This document shows positions 24,400 through 37,410 of a stretch of 64,000 nt of DNA, piece after piece. A program made the translations under genes and the position numbers. Numbering within the stretch: position 1 is the stretch's first letter; every line of letters starts with the position of its first letter. Under the pieces are notes generated by a model. That model was given only the letters and a program-made list of their open reading frames with translations. It searched no databases and was not told the DNA's origin. This DNA is from Chlorocebus sabaeus (taxonomy: Eukaryota > Chordata > Mammalia > Primates > Cercopithecidae): positions 95,568,923 through 95,632,922 of the forward strand of contig NC_132910.1 of assembly GCF_047675955.1 (NCBI RefSeq). Direction: 5' to 3'.

Positions 24400-25640
24400 A
24401 GATGACACTGCTGCACACACCCAGAATCAAAGCTAAAGTGGCCTACCCAACCAACACTGTAGATACATTTTCAGGAAAAACACTTCCCATGTAAAAGTTA
24501 ATCCAGAAAAATGGAAGAAGCAGCCATTACATGACAGGAGCAGTCAGATATCAATGTAAAGAAACATAAAACATAAACGTTACAGAAACAAGAAGCATGA
24601 ACATTACAGCTATTAATGTAAAAACAAAAGAAATATGAAAAAGTAAGGGAATATAAAACCTCCAAAAGAACACAATAATTCTCCAGCAACAGATTCTAAA
24701 GAAACCAAAATGCATGAAATGCCTGAAAAAGAATTTGAAGTGATAATATCAAAGGAGCTCCATGAGATACAAGAGAACACAGACAAACATTACAACAATG
24801 TACAACAAAATCAGGAAAAAAATGCTTTCAGATATGAGTAAGAAATTCACCAAAGACATCATTTAAAGAGAACCAAACAAATGCTGAAACTGAAGAATGT
24901 AATCGATAATAGACTAGATCAAATGAAAAAATGAATTTCAGAACTTGAAGACAAGTCTTTTGAAATAACTCAGAAAAATAGAAAAAAATGAAGAACACTT
25001 ATGTGACAAATGAGACACCATAAAGAAACCCAAAATTTTAATTATGGGTATTCCAGAAGTTGAAGAAAAGCCCAAAGGCATAGAAAATCTATGTAACAAA
25101 ATGATAACTAAGAATGTCACAAGTCCAGCAAGAGATTTACACATCTAAATATAGAAAACTCAGATTCCCAAGTAGATACAATCTAAACAGGTCTCTCCAT
25201 AGTACATTATATGAAAACTATCAAAAGTCAAAGACAAAGAAAGAATTCTAAGAACAGCAAGATGAGGATTCCCATAAATGTGACTAGACATTCAGTAACT
25301 AACAGCACTAAAGTGACTAAGATCTAGTCATATATAAGGGAACCCCTCATCAGAATAACAGATTTCTCAGCAGAAATCTTACAGGCCAGAAGAGAATGGG
25401 ATGAAATATTCAAAATACTAAAATAAATAAATCTGCTAGCCAAAAATGTTACACCCAGCATAATTACCCTTTATAAATGAAGGATAAATAAAGTATTTCC
25501 CAGACAAGCAAAAACTGAGGGAATTTATCACCACTAGATCAGTTGCACAAGAAATGCCTAAGAAAAGCATACTCTTGGAAGGGAAAAAACAATATCGATC
25601 ATTACAAAAGCACACAAAAGTATAAAATTTACTGGTAAAA
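24400..25640 (+). pseudogene. L1 ORF1 remnant
   Basis: Homology to L1 ORF1 is visible through sequences such as GAACTTGAAGACAAGTC (coiled coil) and GGTATTCCAGAAGTTGAAG (start of the RRM domain), ending in the GACAAGCAAAAACTGAGG region. Stop codons interrupt every frame, so no product is expected. Confidence 0.75.
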
Positions 25641-25852
25641 CAAACATACAAATGAGGAGGAGAAAGAACTCAAATGTTAATACTACAGAAAAACACAAAA
25701 CTACAGTGACAATAAGAAAGAAATAACAAAGGATATACAAAACAACCAGAAAGCAATTACCAAAATGACAAAATGACAGGAATGAGTTCCCTCACATGTC
25801 AATAATAACCTTGAATGCAAATAGATTAAATATTCTACTTAAAAGATATACA

Positions 25853-27531
25853 ATGGGGTGGCTGGCAAGATAGCCGAATAGGAACAACTCTGGTCTGCAG
25901 CTCCCAGAGAGATCAAGGCAGAAGGCAGGTGATTTCTGCATTTCCAACTGAGGTACCCGGCTCATCTCACTGGGACTGGTTAGATAGTGGGCACAGTGCA
26001 CAGAGGGCGAGCCAAAGAAGGGTGGGGCGTCACCTCACCCGGGAAGTGCAAGGGATTGGGGAACTCCCTCCCATAGTGAAGGGAAGCCTTGAGGGACTGT
26101 GCTGTGAGGAATGGTGCATTACAGCCTAGATACTATGCTTTTCCCACAGTCTTTGCAACACACAGCCCAGGAGATTCCCTTGGGTGCCTACACCAGCAGT
26201 GCCCTGGATTTCAAGCACAAAACTGGTGGCCATTTGGGCAGACACTGAGCTAGCTGCAGGAATTTTTTTTCTACCCCAGTGGTGCCAGGAACACCAGCAA
26301 GACAGAACCATTCCTTCCCCTGGAAAGGGGACAGAAGCCAGGGAGACAAGTAGTCTAGCTCAGTAGATCCCACCACCATGGAGCCCAGAAAGCTAAGATC
26401 CACTGGCTTGAAATTCTCACTGCCTAGAAGAAAAGCAAGGCAATACCATTCAGGACATAGGCATGGGCAAGGACTTCATGTCTAAAACACCAAAAGCAAT
26501 GGCAACAAAAGTCAAAATTGACAAATGGGATCTAATGAAACTAAAGAGCTTCTGCACAGCAAAAGAAACTACCATCAGAGTGAACAGGCTACCTACAGAA
26601 TGGGAGAAAATTTTTGCAATCTACTCATCTGACAAAAGGCTAATATCCAGAACCTACAAAGAACTCAAACAAATTTACAAGAAAAAAAAAAAAAAAACCC
26701 GTCGAAAAGTGGGAAAAGGATATGAACAGACATTTCTCAAAAGAAGACATTTATGCAGCCAACAGACACACGATAAAATGCTCATCATCACCAGCCATCA
26801 GACAAATGCAAATCAAAACCACAATGAGATACCATCTCACACCAAGCAGAATGGTGATCATTAAAAAGTCAGAAACCAACATGAGCTGGAGAGGATGTGG
26901 AGAAATAGGAACACTTTTACACTGTTGGCGGGAGTGTAAACTAGTTCAACCATTGTGGAAGACACAGTGGCGATTCCTCAAGGATCTAGAACTAGAAATA
27001 CCATCTGATCCAGCCATCCCATTACTGGGTATATACCCAAAGGATTATAAATCATGCTGTCATAAAGACATATGCCCAAGTATGCTTATTGCGGCACTAT
27101 TCACAACAGCAAAGACTTGGAACCAATTCAAATGTCCATCAATGACAGACTAGATTAAGAAAATGTGGCACATATACACCATGGAATACCATGCAGCCAT
27201 AAAAAAGGATGAGTTCGTGTCCTTTGTTGGGACATGGATGCAGCTGGAAACCATCATTCTCAGCAAACTATCGCAAGGACAGAAAACGAAACCCTGCATG
27301 TTCTCACTTGTAGGTGTGAATTGAACAATGAGATCACTTGGACACAGGAAGGGAAACATCACACACACTAGGGCCTCTCGTGGGGTGGGGGGAGGTGGGA
27401 GGGATAGCATTAGGAGATATACCTAATGTAAATGACAAGTTAATAGGTGCAGCACACCAACATGGCACATATATACATGTGTAACAAACCTGCACATTGT
27501 GCACATGTACCCTAGAACATAAACTGTATTT

Positions 27532-27564
<33 letters not shown>

Positions 27565-29584
27565 TTCTCACTGCCAGCACAGCAGTCTGAAGTCAAACTG
27601 GGATGCTAGAGTTTGGTGCGGGGAGGGGCAGCCACCATTACTGAGGCTTGAGTACCAGTTTTCCCCTCACAGTGTAAACTCGGACTGGTTGGAGCCCACT
27701 GCAGCACCACAGAGCTGCTGTAGTCAGACTGCCCCTCAAGATTCCTCCTGTCTGGGCAGGGCATCTCTGAAAGAAAGGAAGCAGCCCCAGTCAGGGGCTT
27801 ATAGATAAAACTCTCATCTCCCTGGGACAGAACACCTGGGAGAAGGGGCAGCTGTGGGCGCAGCTTCAGCAGACCTAAATGTTCCTGCCTGCCAGCTCTG
27901 AAGAGAGCAGAAGATCTCCCAGCACTGCACTCGAGCTCTGCTAAGAAACAGACTGCCACCTCAAGTGGGTACCTGACCCCTGTGCCATACTGCATAGAGT
28001 AATTTATAAATGTAATGCAATCCCCATCAAGCTACCAATTACTTTCTTCACATAATTAGAAAAAAACTACTTTAAATTTCACATGGAACCAAAAGAGAGC
28101 ACGTGTAGCCAAGACGATCCTAAGCAAAAAGAACAAAGCTAGAGGCATCATGCTACCTGACTTCAAACTATACTACAAGGCTGTAGTACCAAAACAGATA
28201 TATAGACCAATGGAACAGAACAGAAGCCTCAGAAATAATGCCACACATCTACAACCATCTGATCTTTGACAAACCTGACAAAAACAAGCAATGGGGAAAG
28301 GATTCCCTATTTAATAAATGGTGTTGGGAAAACTCACTAGTCATATGCAGAAAACTGAAACTAGATCTCTTCTTTACACCGTATACAAAAATTAACTCAA
28401 GATGGATTAAAGACTTAAACTTTAGGACTTAATACCATAAAAACCCTACAAGAAAACCTAGGCAATACCATTCAGGACATAGGCATGGGCAAAGACTTCA
28501 TGATTAAAACACGAAAAGCAAAGGCAATAAAAGCCAAAATTGACAAATGGGATCTAATTAGACTAAAGAGCTTCTGCACAGCAAAAGAAACTATCATCAG
28601 AGTGAACAGGCAACCTACAGAATGGGAGAAAATTTTTACAATGTAGCCATCTGATAAAGGGCTAATATCCAGAATCTACAAAGAACTTAAACAAACTTAC
28701 AAGATAAAAACAAATAACTCCATCAAAAAGTGGGCAAAGAATATGAACAGACACTTCTCAAAAGAAGACATTTATGCAGCCAACAGACACATGAAAAAAT
28801 ACTCTTCATCACTGGTCATTAGAGAAATGCAAATCAAAACCACAATGAGATACCATCTCATGCCAGTTAGAATGGTGATCATTAAAAAGTCAGGAAACAA
28901 CAGATGCTGGAGAAGATGTGGAGAAACAGGAATGCTTTTACACTGTTGGTAGGAGAGTAAATTAGTTCAACCATTGTGGAAGAAAATGTGGCGATTCCTC
29001 AAGGGTCTAAAATCAGAAATACCATTTGACCCAGCCATCCCATTACTGGGCATATACCCAAAGGATTATAAATCATGCTGCTATAAAGACACGTGCACAT
29101 GTATGTTTATTGCAGCACTATTTGCAATAGCAAAGACTTGGAACCAACCCAAATGTCCATTAATGACAGACTGGATTAAGAAATTGTGGCACATATACAC
29201 CATGGAATACTACACAGCCATAAAAAAGGATGAGTTCATGTCCTTTGCAGGGACATGGATGAAGGTGGAAACCATCATTCTCAGCAAGCTAACACAGGAA
29301 CAGAAAACCAAACACTGCATGTTCTCACTTATAAGTGGGATTTGAACAATGAGAACATATGGACACAGAGAGGGGATCATCACACACCGGGGCCTGCTGG
29401 TGGGTGGGGGGAAAGGGGAGGGATAACATTAGTAGAAATGCCTAATGTAGGTGATGGGTTGATGGGTGCAGCAAACCACCATGGCACGTGCATACCTAGT
29501 AACAAACCTGCATGTTGTGCACATGTATTCCAGAACTTAAAGTATAATAATTTTTTAAAAAGTTGGAATGAACAAGAGCAACAG
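25853..29584 (+). mobile_element. Composite L1PA: 5'UTR fused to 3' half of ORF2
   Basis: An old-type L1PA 5'UTR (25853-26424 and 27576-27992) jumps at 27992 straight into the 3' part of ORF2, beginning with the region ATACTGC...TAATTTATAAATG, and runs to the 3'UTR at about 29545. ORF1 and the endonuclease and reverse-transcriptase core are absent. It is flanked by AAAAGATATACA (25841-25852) and AAAAGATAGACA (29585-29596), a 12-bp TSD with one mismatch, so it arrived as a single insertion. About 24 bases of non-L1 sequence lie between the 3' end and the right TSD. The 5'UTR is split by another L1. Confidence 0.87.
26425..27560 (+). mobile_element. 5'-truncated L1PA with 15-bp TSD, inside another L1PA 5'UTR
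   Basis: A 1.14-kb L1PA 3' fragment (end of ORF2, 3'UTR and a tail with AAAAG repeats) has a perfect 15-bp TSD, GAAATTCTCACTGCC, at 26410-26424 and 27561-27575. Its ORF2 C-terminal pieces are open at 26463-26864 and 26722-27153 in overlapping frames, separated by a frameshift at a run of A near 26682-26697. Confidence 0.96.
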
Positions 29585-30007
29585 AAAAGATAGACACTGG
29601 CTGAATAGATTTTTTTAATGACCCAACTAGATGCTGCCTCTAAGAATCTCATCTCACATGTGAAGACATATAAATTGAACATAAAGGGATGGAAAAAGAT
29701 ATTCCACAAAACAAAAACCCAAAGTGAGCAGGAGTAGTTATGCCTATATCAGATAAAACAGACTTTAAGTCAAAAACAGTAAAAACAGACAAAGTCATTA
29801 TATTATGATAAAGGAATCCATTAAGCAAAAGGATATAACAATTTAAAATATATATGCACCCAACAACCAAGCACCCAGATATATAAAGGAAATATTATTA
29901 GATCTAAATGGAGAGATAGGCTCCAAAACTATAATAGTTGGAAACTTCAACACCCCACTCTCAGCTTTATACAGATTATCTAGACAGAGAATTAACAAAA
30001 AACATTT

Positions 30008-30446
30008 ATTTTCTTTTTTAAATTTATTTAACTTTCAAGTTCAGGGGTACATGTGCAGGTTTTTTATATAGGTAAACTCATATCATGGGGGCTTGTGGTA
30101 CAGATAATTTTATCATCCAGGTATTAAGCCTACTACCCATTAGTTATTTTTCCTGGTCCTCTCTCTCATCCTACCTTCCACCCTCTAATAGAACCCAGTG
30201 TGTGTCATTCCCTTCTATGTGTTCATGTGTTGTCATCATTTAGCTCCCAATTAAAAGTGAGATCATGTAGTATATGGTTTTCTGTGTCTGTATCAATTTG
30301 CTTACGATAATGGCCTCCAGCTCCATCCATGTTTTTGCAAAGGACATGATCTCATTATTTTTTATGGCTGCATAGTATTCCATGGTGTAAATGTACCACA
30401 GTTTATCCAGTCTATCATTCATAGGCTTTTAGGTTGATTCCATGTC
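30008..30446 (-). mobile_element. Short 5'-truncated antisense L1PA
   Basis: The plus strand starts with a T-rich tail complement and reads the reverse of the L1PA 3'UTR and the ORF2 C-terminus (open minus frame 30240-30422, YTMEYYAAIKNNEIMSFAKT). Imperfect TSDs, ACAAAAAACATTT at 29995-30007 and ACAAAGAAATATTT at 30447-30460, flank it. It splits the endonuclease region of the host L1. Confidence 0.9.
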
Positions 30447-30847
30447 ACAAAGAAATATTTCATTTAAACTGCACTTTAGACCAAATGGACCTAACAGACA
30501 TTTACAGAACATTCTATCCAGCAGCTACATCATATATATTATATTCATCAGATGTGGAACATATATGTCCGGCCACAAAACAAGTCTCAACAAATTTTAA
30601 AAATTGAAATCATATCAAGCATATTTTCAGACCACAGTGCAATAAAACTAAGAGTCAATAACAAGAGGAACTTTGGAAACTATACAAATACATAGAAATT
30701 AAACAACATACTCTTGAACAACCATTGGGCAATGAAGAAATTAGAAAAGAAGTATTAGAAAAAAAATGTCTTGAAACAATTGAAAATAAAAACACAACAT
30801 ACGAAAATCTGTGAGCAATAGCAAAAGCAGTGCTAAGAGACAGATGT

Positions 30848-31136
30848 GGCTGGCGCAGTGGCTCACACCTGTAATTCCAGCAGTATGGGAGGCTGAGGCG
30901 GGGGAATCACGATGTCAAGAGATTGAGACCATCCTGGCCCACATGGTGAAACCTCATCTCTAATAAAAATACAAAAATTAGCTGGGCATGGTGGTGCACA
31001 CCACTTGTCCCAGCTACTTGGAAGGCTGAGGCAGGAGAATCGCTGGAACCCAGGAGGTGGAAGTTGCAGTGAACTGAGATCGCACCACTGAACTCCAGCC
31101 TGGCGATAGAGCGAGAATAAAAAAAAAAAAAAAAAA
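30848..31136 (+). mobile_element. Alu, AluS-age, sense
   Basis: A near full-length dimeric Alu begins GGCTGGCGCAGTGGC and ends in an A run. It is more diverged than the two AluYs. It splits the host L1 ORF2; the flanking TSD is weak (AGACAGATGT against ATAGAGGTGT). Confidence 0.92.
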
Positions 31137-33516
31137 TAGAGGTGTATAGCAATACTTGCCTACATCAAATAAGTAAAAAGTTTTCAAATAAACAATCTAA
31201 TGAGTCACCTCAAAGAATTAGAAAAGCAAGCACAAACCAAACCCAAAATTAATAAAAGGAAAGAAATAATAAAGGTCAGAGAAAAACTAAGCAAAACAGA
31301 AACTAAAAACTCAATACAAAGGATCAATGGAATTAAGTTTGTTTTTTGAAAAAATAAGCAAAATTGATAAACTACTAGCTAAACTCGCCAAGAGAGAAAA
31401 GGCCCAAATGAACAAAATCAGAAATAAAAAAGGAGACATACAACTGATACCATAGCAATACAGATTATTATAAACAACTACACACTAACAAACTGAAAAC
31501 CTAGAGGAAATCAATGTATTTGTGGATGCATACAATCTACCAACATTAAAACAGGAAAAAAAATAAAAACCTGAACAGACTATTAAGGAGTAATGAGTTT
31601 GAATCAATAATAAAAAGTCTCCTGACAAGAAAAGCCCAGAACTGAATGGCTTTATTGCTGAATTCTGCGGAACTTTTAAAGAACTAATACCAATTCTCCT
31701 CAAGCTATTCCAAAAAATTGAAGAGGAGAGAATTCTTCCTAGTACGTTCTACAAGGCCAGCATTACTCTGATAACAAAACCAGAGAAAACACACAAACAC
31801 ACAAAAGCTTCTTGATTGACATAGACACAAAAATCCTCATCAAAATATTAGCAAACTGAATCAAGTAAGATTTATCCCACGGATGCAAGGATGGCTTAAC
31901 ATATGTAAATCAGTAAATGAGAGGCATCACATCAACAGAATAAAGGACAAAATTTATATAATCATCTCAATAGATGCAGAAAAGGCATTTGATAAAAATT
32001 TAACATTTCTTCATGATAAAAATCTCAAGAAACTAGGCATGAAAAGAACATACCCCAATACAATAAAAGCCATGTATGACAAACCCACAGCTAACACCAT
32101 ACTGAATGGAGAAAAGCTGAAAACCTTTCCACTAAGAACTAGAACAAGACAAGGATGTCCACTTTCACTATTCCTATTGAAAATAGTACCAGAATTCTTA
32201 ATCAGAGCAATCAGGTAAGAGAAAGAAACAAAAGACATCTAAATTGGAAAAGAAAAATCAAATTGTCCCTTTTTGCAGATGACATATTTCATGTTTAAAA
32301 AGATTGAAAACCTCCACCAGAAAATGCTTAGAACTGATAAATAAATTCAGTAACGTCAAAGAATACAAAATCAACATACAAAAATTCAGTAGTATTTCTT
32401 TACACTAATAATGAACTAGCTGAAAAAGAAATAAAAAAGGCAATCTCATTTACAATAACACAAAAAAAATAAAATATCTAGAAGTAAATATAACCAAGGA
32501 GGTGAAAGAAGACCACCACAAGGAAAACTACCAAACACAGATGAAAGAAATTGAAGAGAACACAAATGGAAAGACACCCTATATTCATGAATCAGAAGAA
32601 ATTAATATTGTTAAACTGACCGTGATACACAAAGGAATCTACAGATTCAATGCAATCCATATCAAAATACTAGTGACATTTTCAAAAAAATAGAAAAAAA
32701 ATTCTAAAATTTGTGGGAAACCAAAAGAGAGCCCAAGTAGCCCAAGCAATCCTGAAAGAGCAAATCTAGGAGGATCACACTACCTTATTTCAAAATATAG
32801 TACAAAGCTATAGTAACCAAAGCAGCATAGTACTGGCATAAAAATAGATACAAAGAACAGAGATACAAAAAATAGATACAATGGAACAAAATAGAGAAAT
32901 AAGAAATAAATCCAGATATTCACAGCCAACTGATATTTGACAATGATACCAAGAACATATTTTGGGGAAAGGACACCTTCTTCAGTAAATAGTGCTGGTA
33001 AACCTGGCTATCCATATGCAGAAGAATTAAACTGGAACCCTAAAATTCCCCATATACAAAAATCAATTCAAGATGGGTTAAAGACAAACATTAGACCCAA
33101 AATTATAAAACTACTTAAAAAAAAAATAGGGAAAACATTTCAAGACATCAGTGTAGGTAACAACATCATGAATAAGAACATAAAAGCATACAGGCAATTA
33201 TAAAAAAAAAAAGTAGACAAATGGGACTATAATAAACTCAAAAGCTTCTGCACAGCATTGGAAACACTCAACAGATGGAAGACACAACATGTTGAATGGG
33301 AGAAAATGTTTGCAAACTATCCATCTGACAAGGGACTAATATCCAGAATATACAAAGAATTCAAACAACTCAAAAGAAATAAAATGCTACTAAAAAGTGG
33401 GCAAAGGACATGAATAGAAATTTTCCAAAAGGAGACATACGAATGGCCAAAAGGTCTATGAAAAAATTCTCAACATCACTAGTCATCAAGGAAATTCAAG
33501 TTAAAACCACAGTGAG

Positions 33517-33667
33517 TAAGGGACAAAAACTACATATTAAGTACAATGTACATAACTCCAGTGACAGGTACATTAAAATTTCAGACTTCACCACTATAAA
33601 ACTCATCCATGTAACCAAAAAAACCACTCGTACCCCTAAAGCTATAGTAATTAAAACAAAACAAAAA
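33517..33667 (+). mobile_element. 151-bp L1 3'-end insertion with 14-bp TSD
   Basis: The insertion consists of an L1 3'UTR end (GTACAATGTACATAACTCCAG ... ACTCATCCATGTAACC) plus an A-rich tail. The TSD is AAAACCACAGTGAG (33503-33516) and AAAACCACAATGAG (33668-33681), with one mismatch. It interrupts the host ORF2. Confidence 0.93.
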
Positions 33668-34506
33668 AAAACCACAATGAGATATCATCTCATCCCAGCG
33701 GGAATGGCGATTATCAAAAAGACAAAAAATGACAAATGCTGGCAAGGGTGCTGAGTAAAGGGAATCCTTATGCACTGTTGGAGGGAATGTAAATTTGTAT
33801 AGCTATTATGGAAGAGAGCGTAGAAATTTCTCAAAAAACTAAAAATAGAACTACCATATGATCAGCAATCCCATTACTGCATATTTATCCAAGGAATGGA
33901 AATCAGTATATCAAAAGGATACCTGCACTCCCTTGTTTATTGCAGTACTATTCACAATAGCAAATATATGGAATCAACCTAGGTGTCCAACAATGAATAA
34001 ACATAAAGGAAATGTGGTACATATACACAATAGTATATACTATGTGGTCATATAAAGGAATGAGATCCTGCCATTTGCAGCAACATGGATGGAACTGGAG
34101 GTCACTATATTAAGTGAAATAAGCCAGGCACAGAAATATAAATATTGTATATTCTCACTCATATATGGAAGCTAAAAATGTTGATCTTATGGAGGTAGAC
34201 AGTGGAAAGATAGATACCAGAGGCTGGGAAGGTTGGGGCAGGGGAGTAAAGAAAGTTTAGTTAATGGATACAAACATATAGTTAGATAGAAGGAATAAGT
34301 TCTAATGTTCGAAGGCAGAGTGGGGTGACTATAGCTAACAACAAAAGAGCTAGAAGAGAGGACTTGAAATTTTCCCAACACATAGAAATAACAAATTCTC
34401 AAGGTGATGGACACCCTAAATGTGCTGACTTGATCATAACACATTATTCTGTGCATGTAAAAATATTACATGTACCCCATAAATGCATACAAATATTATT
34501 TATCAA

Positions 34507-35570
34507 AAAAATCTTTTAGAGCATTATCCTTATCCAGTGTGCCATCTCTTGCTCAGCTTTCCTGTGTGGTACTTCACACTCAGGTCGGCTCTCTTTTCCT
34601 GGGGCTAAGAGAAGATACTGCCAGCTTCCACTTTCATTAGCTTTGCAGGTAGAAATCCCAGCATAAAGACAGGGCCCACAAAAAGTCCTGGAGGGTGTGC
34701 TCTATTGGTCAGGTTTGGGATTTGTGAACCAAATACTCAGGCTGTAGGAATGAAATAACCTGATTGACCAACTCAGGTCAACTAGTGGGCTGAGTCATGG
34801 ACCTACTGGTAGAGCCACAGGGTGAATCTGTACCACCTGAATCACATGGACTAAGAATGAGGAAAACTTCCTCCTGAGAGATACTAGCATACAGTGGAAT
34901 ATGTATAATGTACTTCGTTGCCCTGTGTACATTCCCTGAACCCTCCTTGTTCGATGCAAGCATGAGTATTTAATGCAAGGAGTTTATATTTTCTACTTGA
35001 GAACTCTCTCTGGCTATGGAGCAAGATAGACAGCCTACCAGGGAGGTGGAGTCCACAGGTACAGCTTTCAACTGGTGACGTGAAGTTGTTGAATACTACA
35101 AGTGCTTTAACTCCTCAAGAGCAACAACCCTGAAGCAAGTTCTAGACCCACTCCCAGCGAAAGTAATCCCAGTGAGGGGACCAGTGAAATTGAGCCCCAG
35201 GTCTCCACAATGGCAGCCTGCTTTTTAGCTCAAGTTTTCTGCTTCACTCTTCCACCCTCCTACCTCAGTTACCTGCAATCACCTCTGAAATAACCTATGG
35301 ACATTGCAATACCTGTCTGAGGGTCTGATTGTGTGGAAACTCAAATTAAGACAACATAAACATCATGGTTGGTGAATTCATACTGTTTTCTGTTCATTTC
35401 ATGTGAAGAAAATTTGTAGGGAATGCTTTGGGTATTGTCTCTTTGTTTTCTTCATAAGACTCAGTATATTTGTCTGGACACATATTTGGTACTAAAAAAA
35501 AGTATTCTAATAGTTCATTTAAATCTAGAGAAAATATTTATCCAGAAAAATATAGCAAGGCATATGTAGA
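34507..35570. other. Unassigned DNA, about 1.1 kb
   Basis: I see no coding frame of note and no repeat I recognise. The base composition is more balanced than that of the flanking L1 sequence. Confidence 0.5.
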
Positions 35571-35938
35571 TTTATTAGTATGCTAGGGCTGCCATAACAA
35601 AGTACTACAGACTAGGTGACTGAAGCAACAGAAATGTGTTATCTCATGGTGAAGGCTGGAAGTCAGAGTTCAAGGTGTAAGCAGCGTTGATTTCTTCTGA
35701 GACCTTTCTCCTTGGCATGTAGATGGCCATCTTCTTCGTGTGTCTTCACATGGCCTTCCCTCTGTATCTCTTCTGACATGGATGCTAATGTGCGTGCATT
35801 AGAGACCAGTCTAATGACCTTATTTTGACTGAATTACCTCTTTGAAGGCCCTGAAGCCAAATACAGTCACCTTCTGAGGGACTGAGGGTTAAGATTTCAA
35901 CACATAAATTTGGGTGAGATACAATTCAACCCATAACA
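35571..35938 (-). mobile_element. MLT1-type MaLR solo LTR, antisense
   Basis: The sequence is the reverse complement of an MLT1 LTR: GCTAGGGCTGCCATAACAAAG at one end and TACAATTCAACCCATAACA at the other. The intervening TCTTCACATGGCCTTCCCTC segment is also typical. It is well diverged and carries no coding sequence. Confidence 0.88.
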
Positions 35939-37366
35939 GTGGATGTCTGTGTTTCCTGTCATTTTTGTCTTTAGAGGCAAAATGCTCTGGGAACAGATGA
36001 TTTATTTGCCATCCGCCTCTCCACAGATTAGAACAATATGGACTAAGAATAGTGTGCTTTTTTAAAACTCAAGGTTCAGCATTGCTGAGTGGGCCTAGAC
36101 GCCTCTCCCAAAATAAATAAAGGGAAGAAATTTTGAAAACAAGGAAGAACTATAACAGAAAGAAATCTGTGAGCCTCCTGAGTAACATAACCAGGTTCTT
36201 GACAAATAGTCCTCCCACAGTACGAACAATGAAAAGCATTCTGATCTGATTTTGAGTCTCCACAAGAAGCACCAGTCTTCAGCTCTGGTAGTCTTCACCT
36301 CATCACCACTGTAGATTTGATATGACAGACTCACTTTGTATCTCAAGATTGCATTATGCATTTATTTCTCCATGAATTAAATAAGGACACTTGGGGGCCA
36401 GTGAACAATGCTAGGCTCTCTTTATTCTGCAGATGGATAGGGAAAATGATGATTGGCTCCAAATGATTAGAGAGTGTGATGATAGTATGACTTATGACCA
36501 GCAGTCCCAATGTGGTTATTATTCAGTATTATGAATAAACTGAGAAAGATGTTCTCTTATGCCACATCACAAGCCAGTGTCATCTGAACAGCTTGGTGAT
36601 GTCATGACCCAAGAATCAAGAAAGTATTTCATTGAGGAGATGGGTGGAATGTGAAGACATGAATGCAGTGATTAAAGAGGCAATGAAAATTGCTTATTTC
36701 TGCCTAACAAATGACTTGTCAGCTACAGAAACCATCTCCACTCAACTCTGCACCTTTTTGTATTTTGACACAACAGTTCCATCTTTCCTTACCACTGGAA
36801 TTTTTGGCTCTTTTGGGCCTCCTTCCTACACATATTTCATGACTCAGAGAGCATGCTAAAATACAGATAGAGATTTCTTGGTTCAGGAAACCAAGCCAAG
36901 TTCATTTGCTTCTTGATGCTTGTCACCAGGCCACAGGGTCTTTTAAAGAAATTTTTTTAATACAACTTTCTCTAGGCTCCTGATCTTTCAGAACCATGGC
37001 AATCTGGGGCCTGTTTCCTATTCCCCACATGCACTTTCAATTGTGGCCTTTTTCCAATAAATTTCCAGATGTTGTTGCTTATTCATTTTATTTTCAGCAC
37101 ATTTTATCCTTTCCTGAACTCCCACATAATCTTCTTCCATGCCACCCTTTCTTCCCATACCACACCCTCAACAAGGCAAATTCCTAAACTCTGCTGCAAT
37201 TACACCAAATTTAATTGGCTCTTCCATACCCCAGCTGACTGTGTCCTGACTCTTAAGACAAAAGAGATGATTGGACTTCAGGAAGAGCCTTTTCAGAATG
37301 AACTTCCAGCTGATGGCCAGATGCTGTTGAGGTCTGGGCTGCCTATTGTGTAAAGTCTCTATAGAG
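35939..37366. other. Unassigned DNA ending in a 42-base A run
   Basis: No repeat family is recognised. Plus-strand frames at 36632-36859, 36996-37187 and 37069-37353 exist, but none has a recognisable domain. The segment runs directly into a long A run, so its 3' part could be a retrocopy of an unidentified transcript. I could not define a TSD. Confidence 0.45.

Positions 37367-37408
<42 letters not shown>
37367..37408. repeat. (A)42 homopolymer
   Basis: An uninterrupted run of 42 A is much longer than the tails of the old repeats around it. A T run of about 12 follows some 45 bases later (about 37454-37465). The run suggests a recent insertion or an expanding mononucleotide tract. Confidence 0.95.

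Positions 37409-37410
<2 letters not shown>

Larger units (their letters stand above)
25770..34150 (+). pseudogene. L1 ORF2 remnant, in five pieces
   Basis: ORF2 homology begins near 25770 (ATGACAGGAATGAG) and continues at 29585-30007, 30461-30847, 31137-33516 and 33668-34150. The longest open piece (31883-32218) carries reverse-transcriptase sequence with SIDAEKAFDKN and the TRTRQGCPLS motif; the FADD box follows in another frame. The four insertions and multiple stops make it non-functional. Confidence 0.8.
23566..34506 (+). mobile_element. Full-length sense L1 (L1PB/L1MA age), split by four insertions
   Basis: A GC-rich 5'UTR (about 23566-24380) is followed by ORF1 (about 24400-25640), ORF2 from about 25770 and a 3'UTR ending near 34506 with TGTACCCCATAAATGCATAC. 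Excluding insertions at 25853-29584, 30008-30446, 30848-31136 and 33517-33667 the pieces total roughly 6.3 kb, the size of a complete L1. Every frame is broken, although the FADD box of the reverse transcriptase is readable near 32270. It starts next to the 3' end of the old L1M. Confidence 0.85.

Noticed and set aside
36632..36859. A 75-codon frame in unassigned DNA as a possible small gene
   Set aside because: No domain, no splice-site context I could support, and length is within chance expectation.
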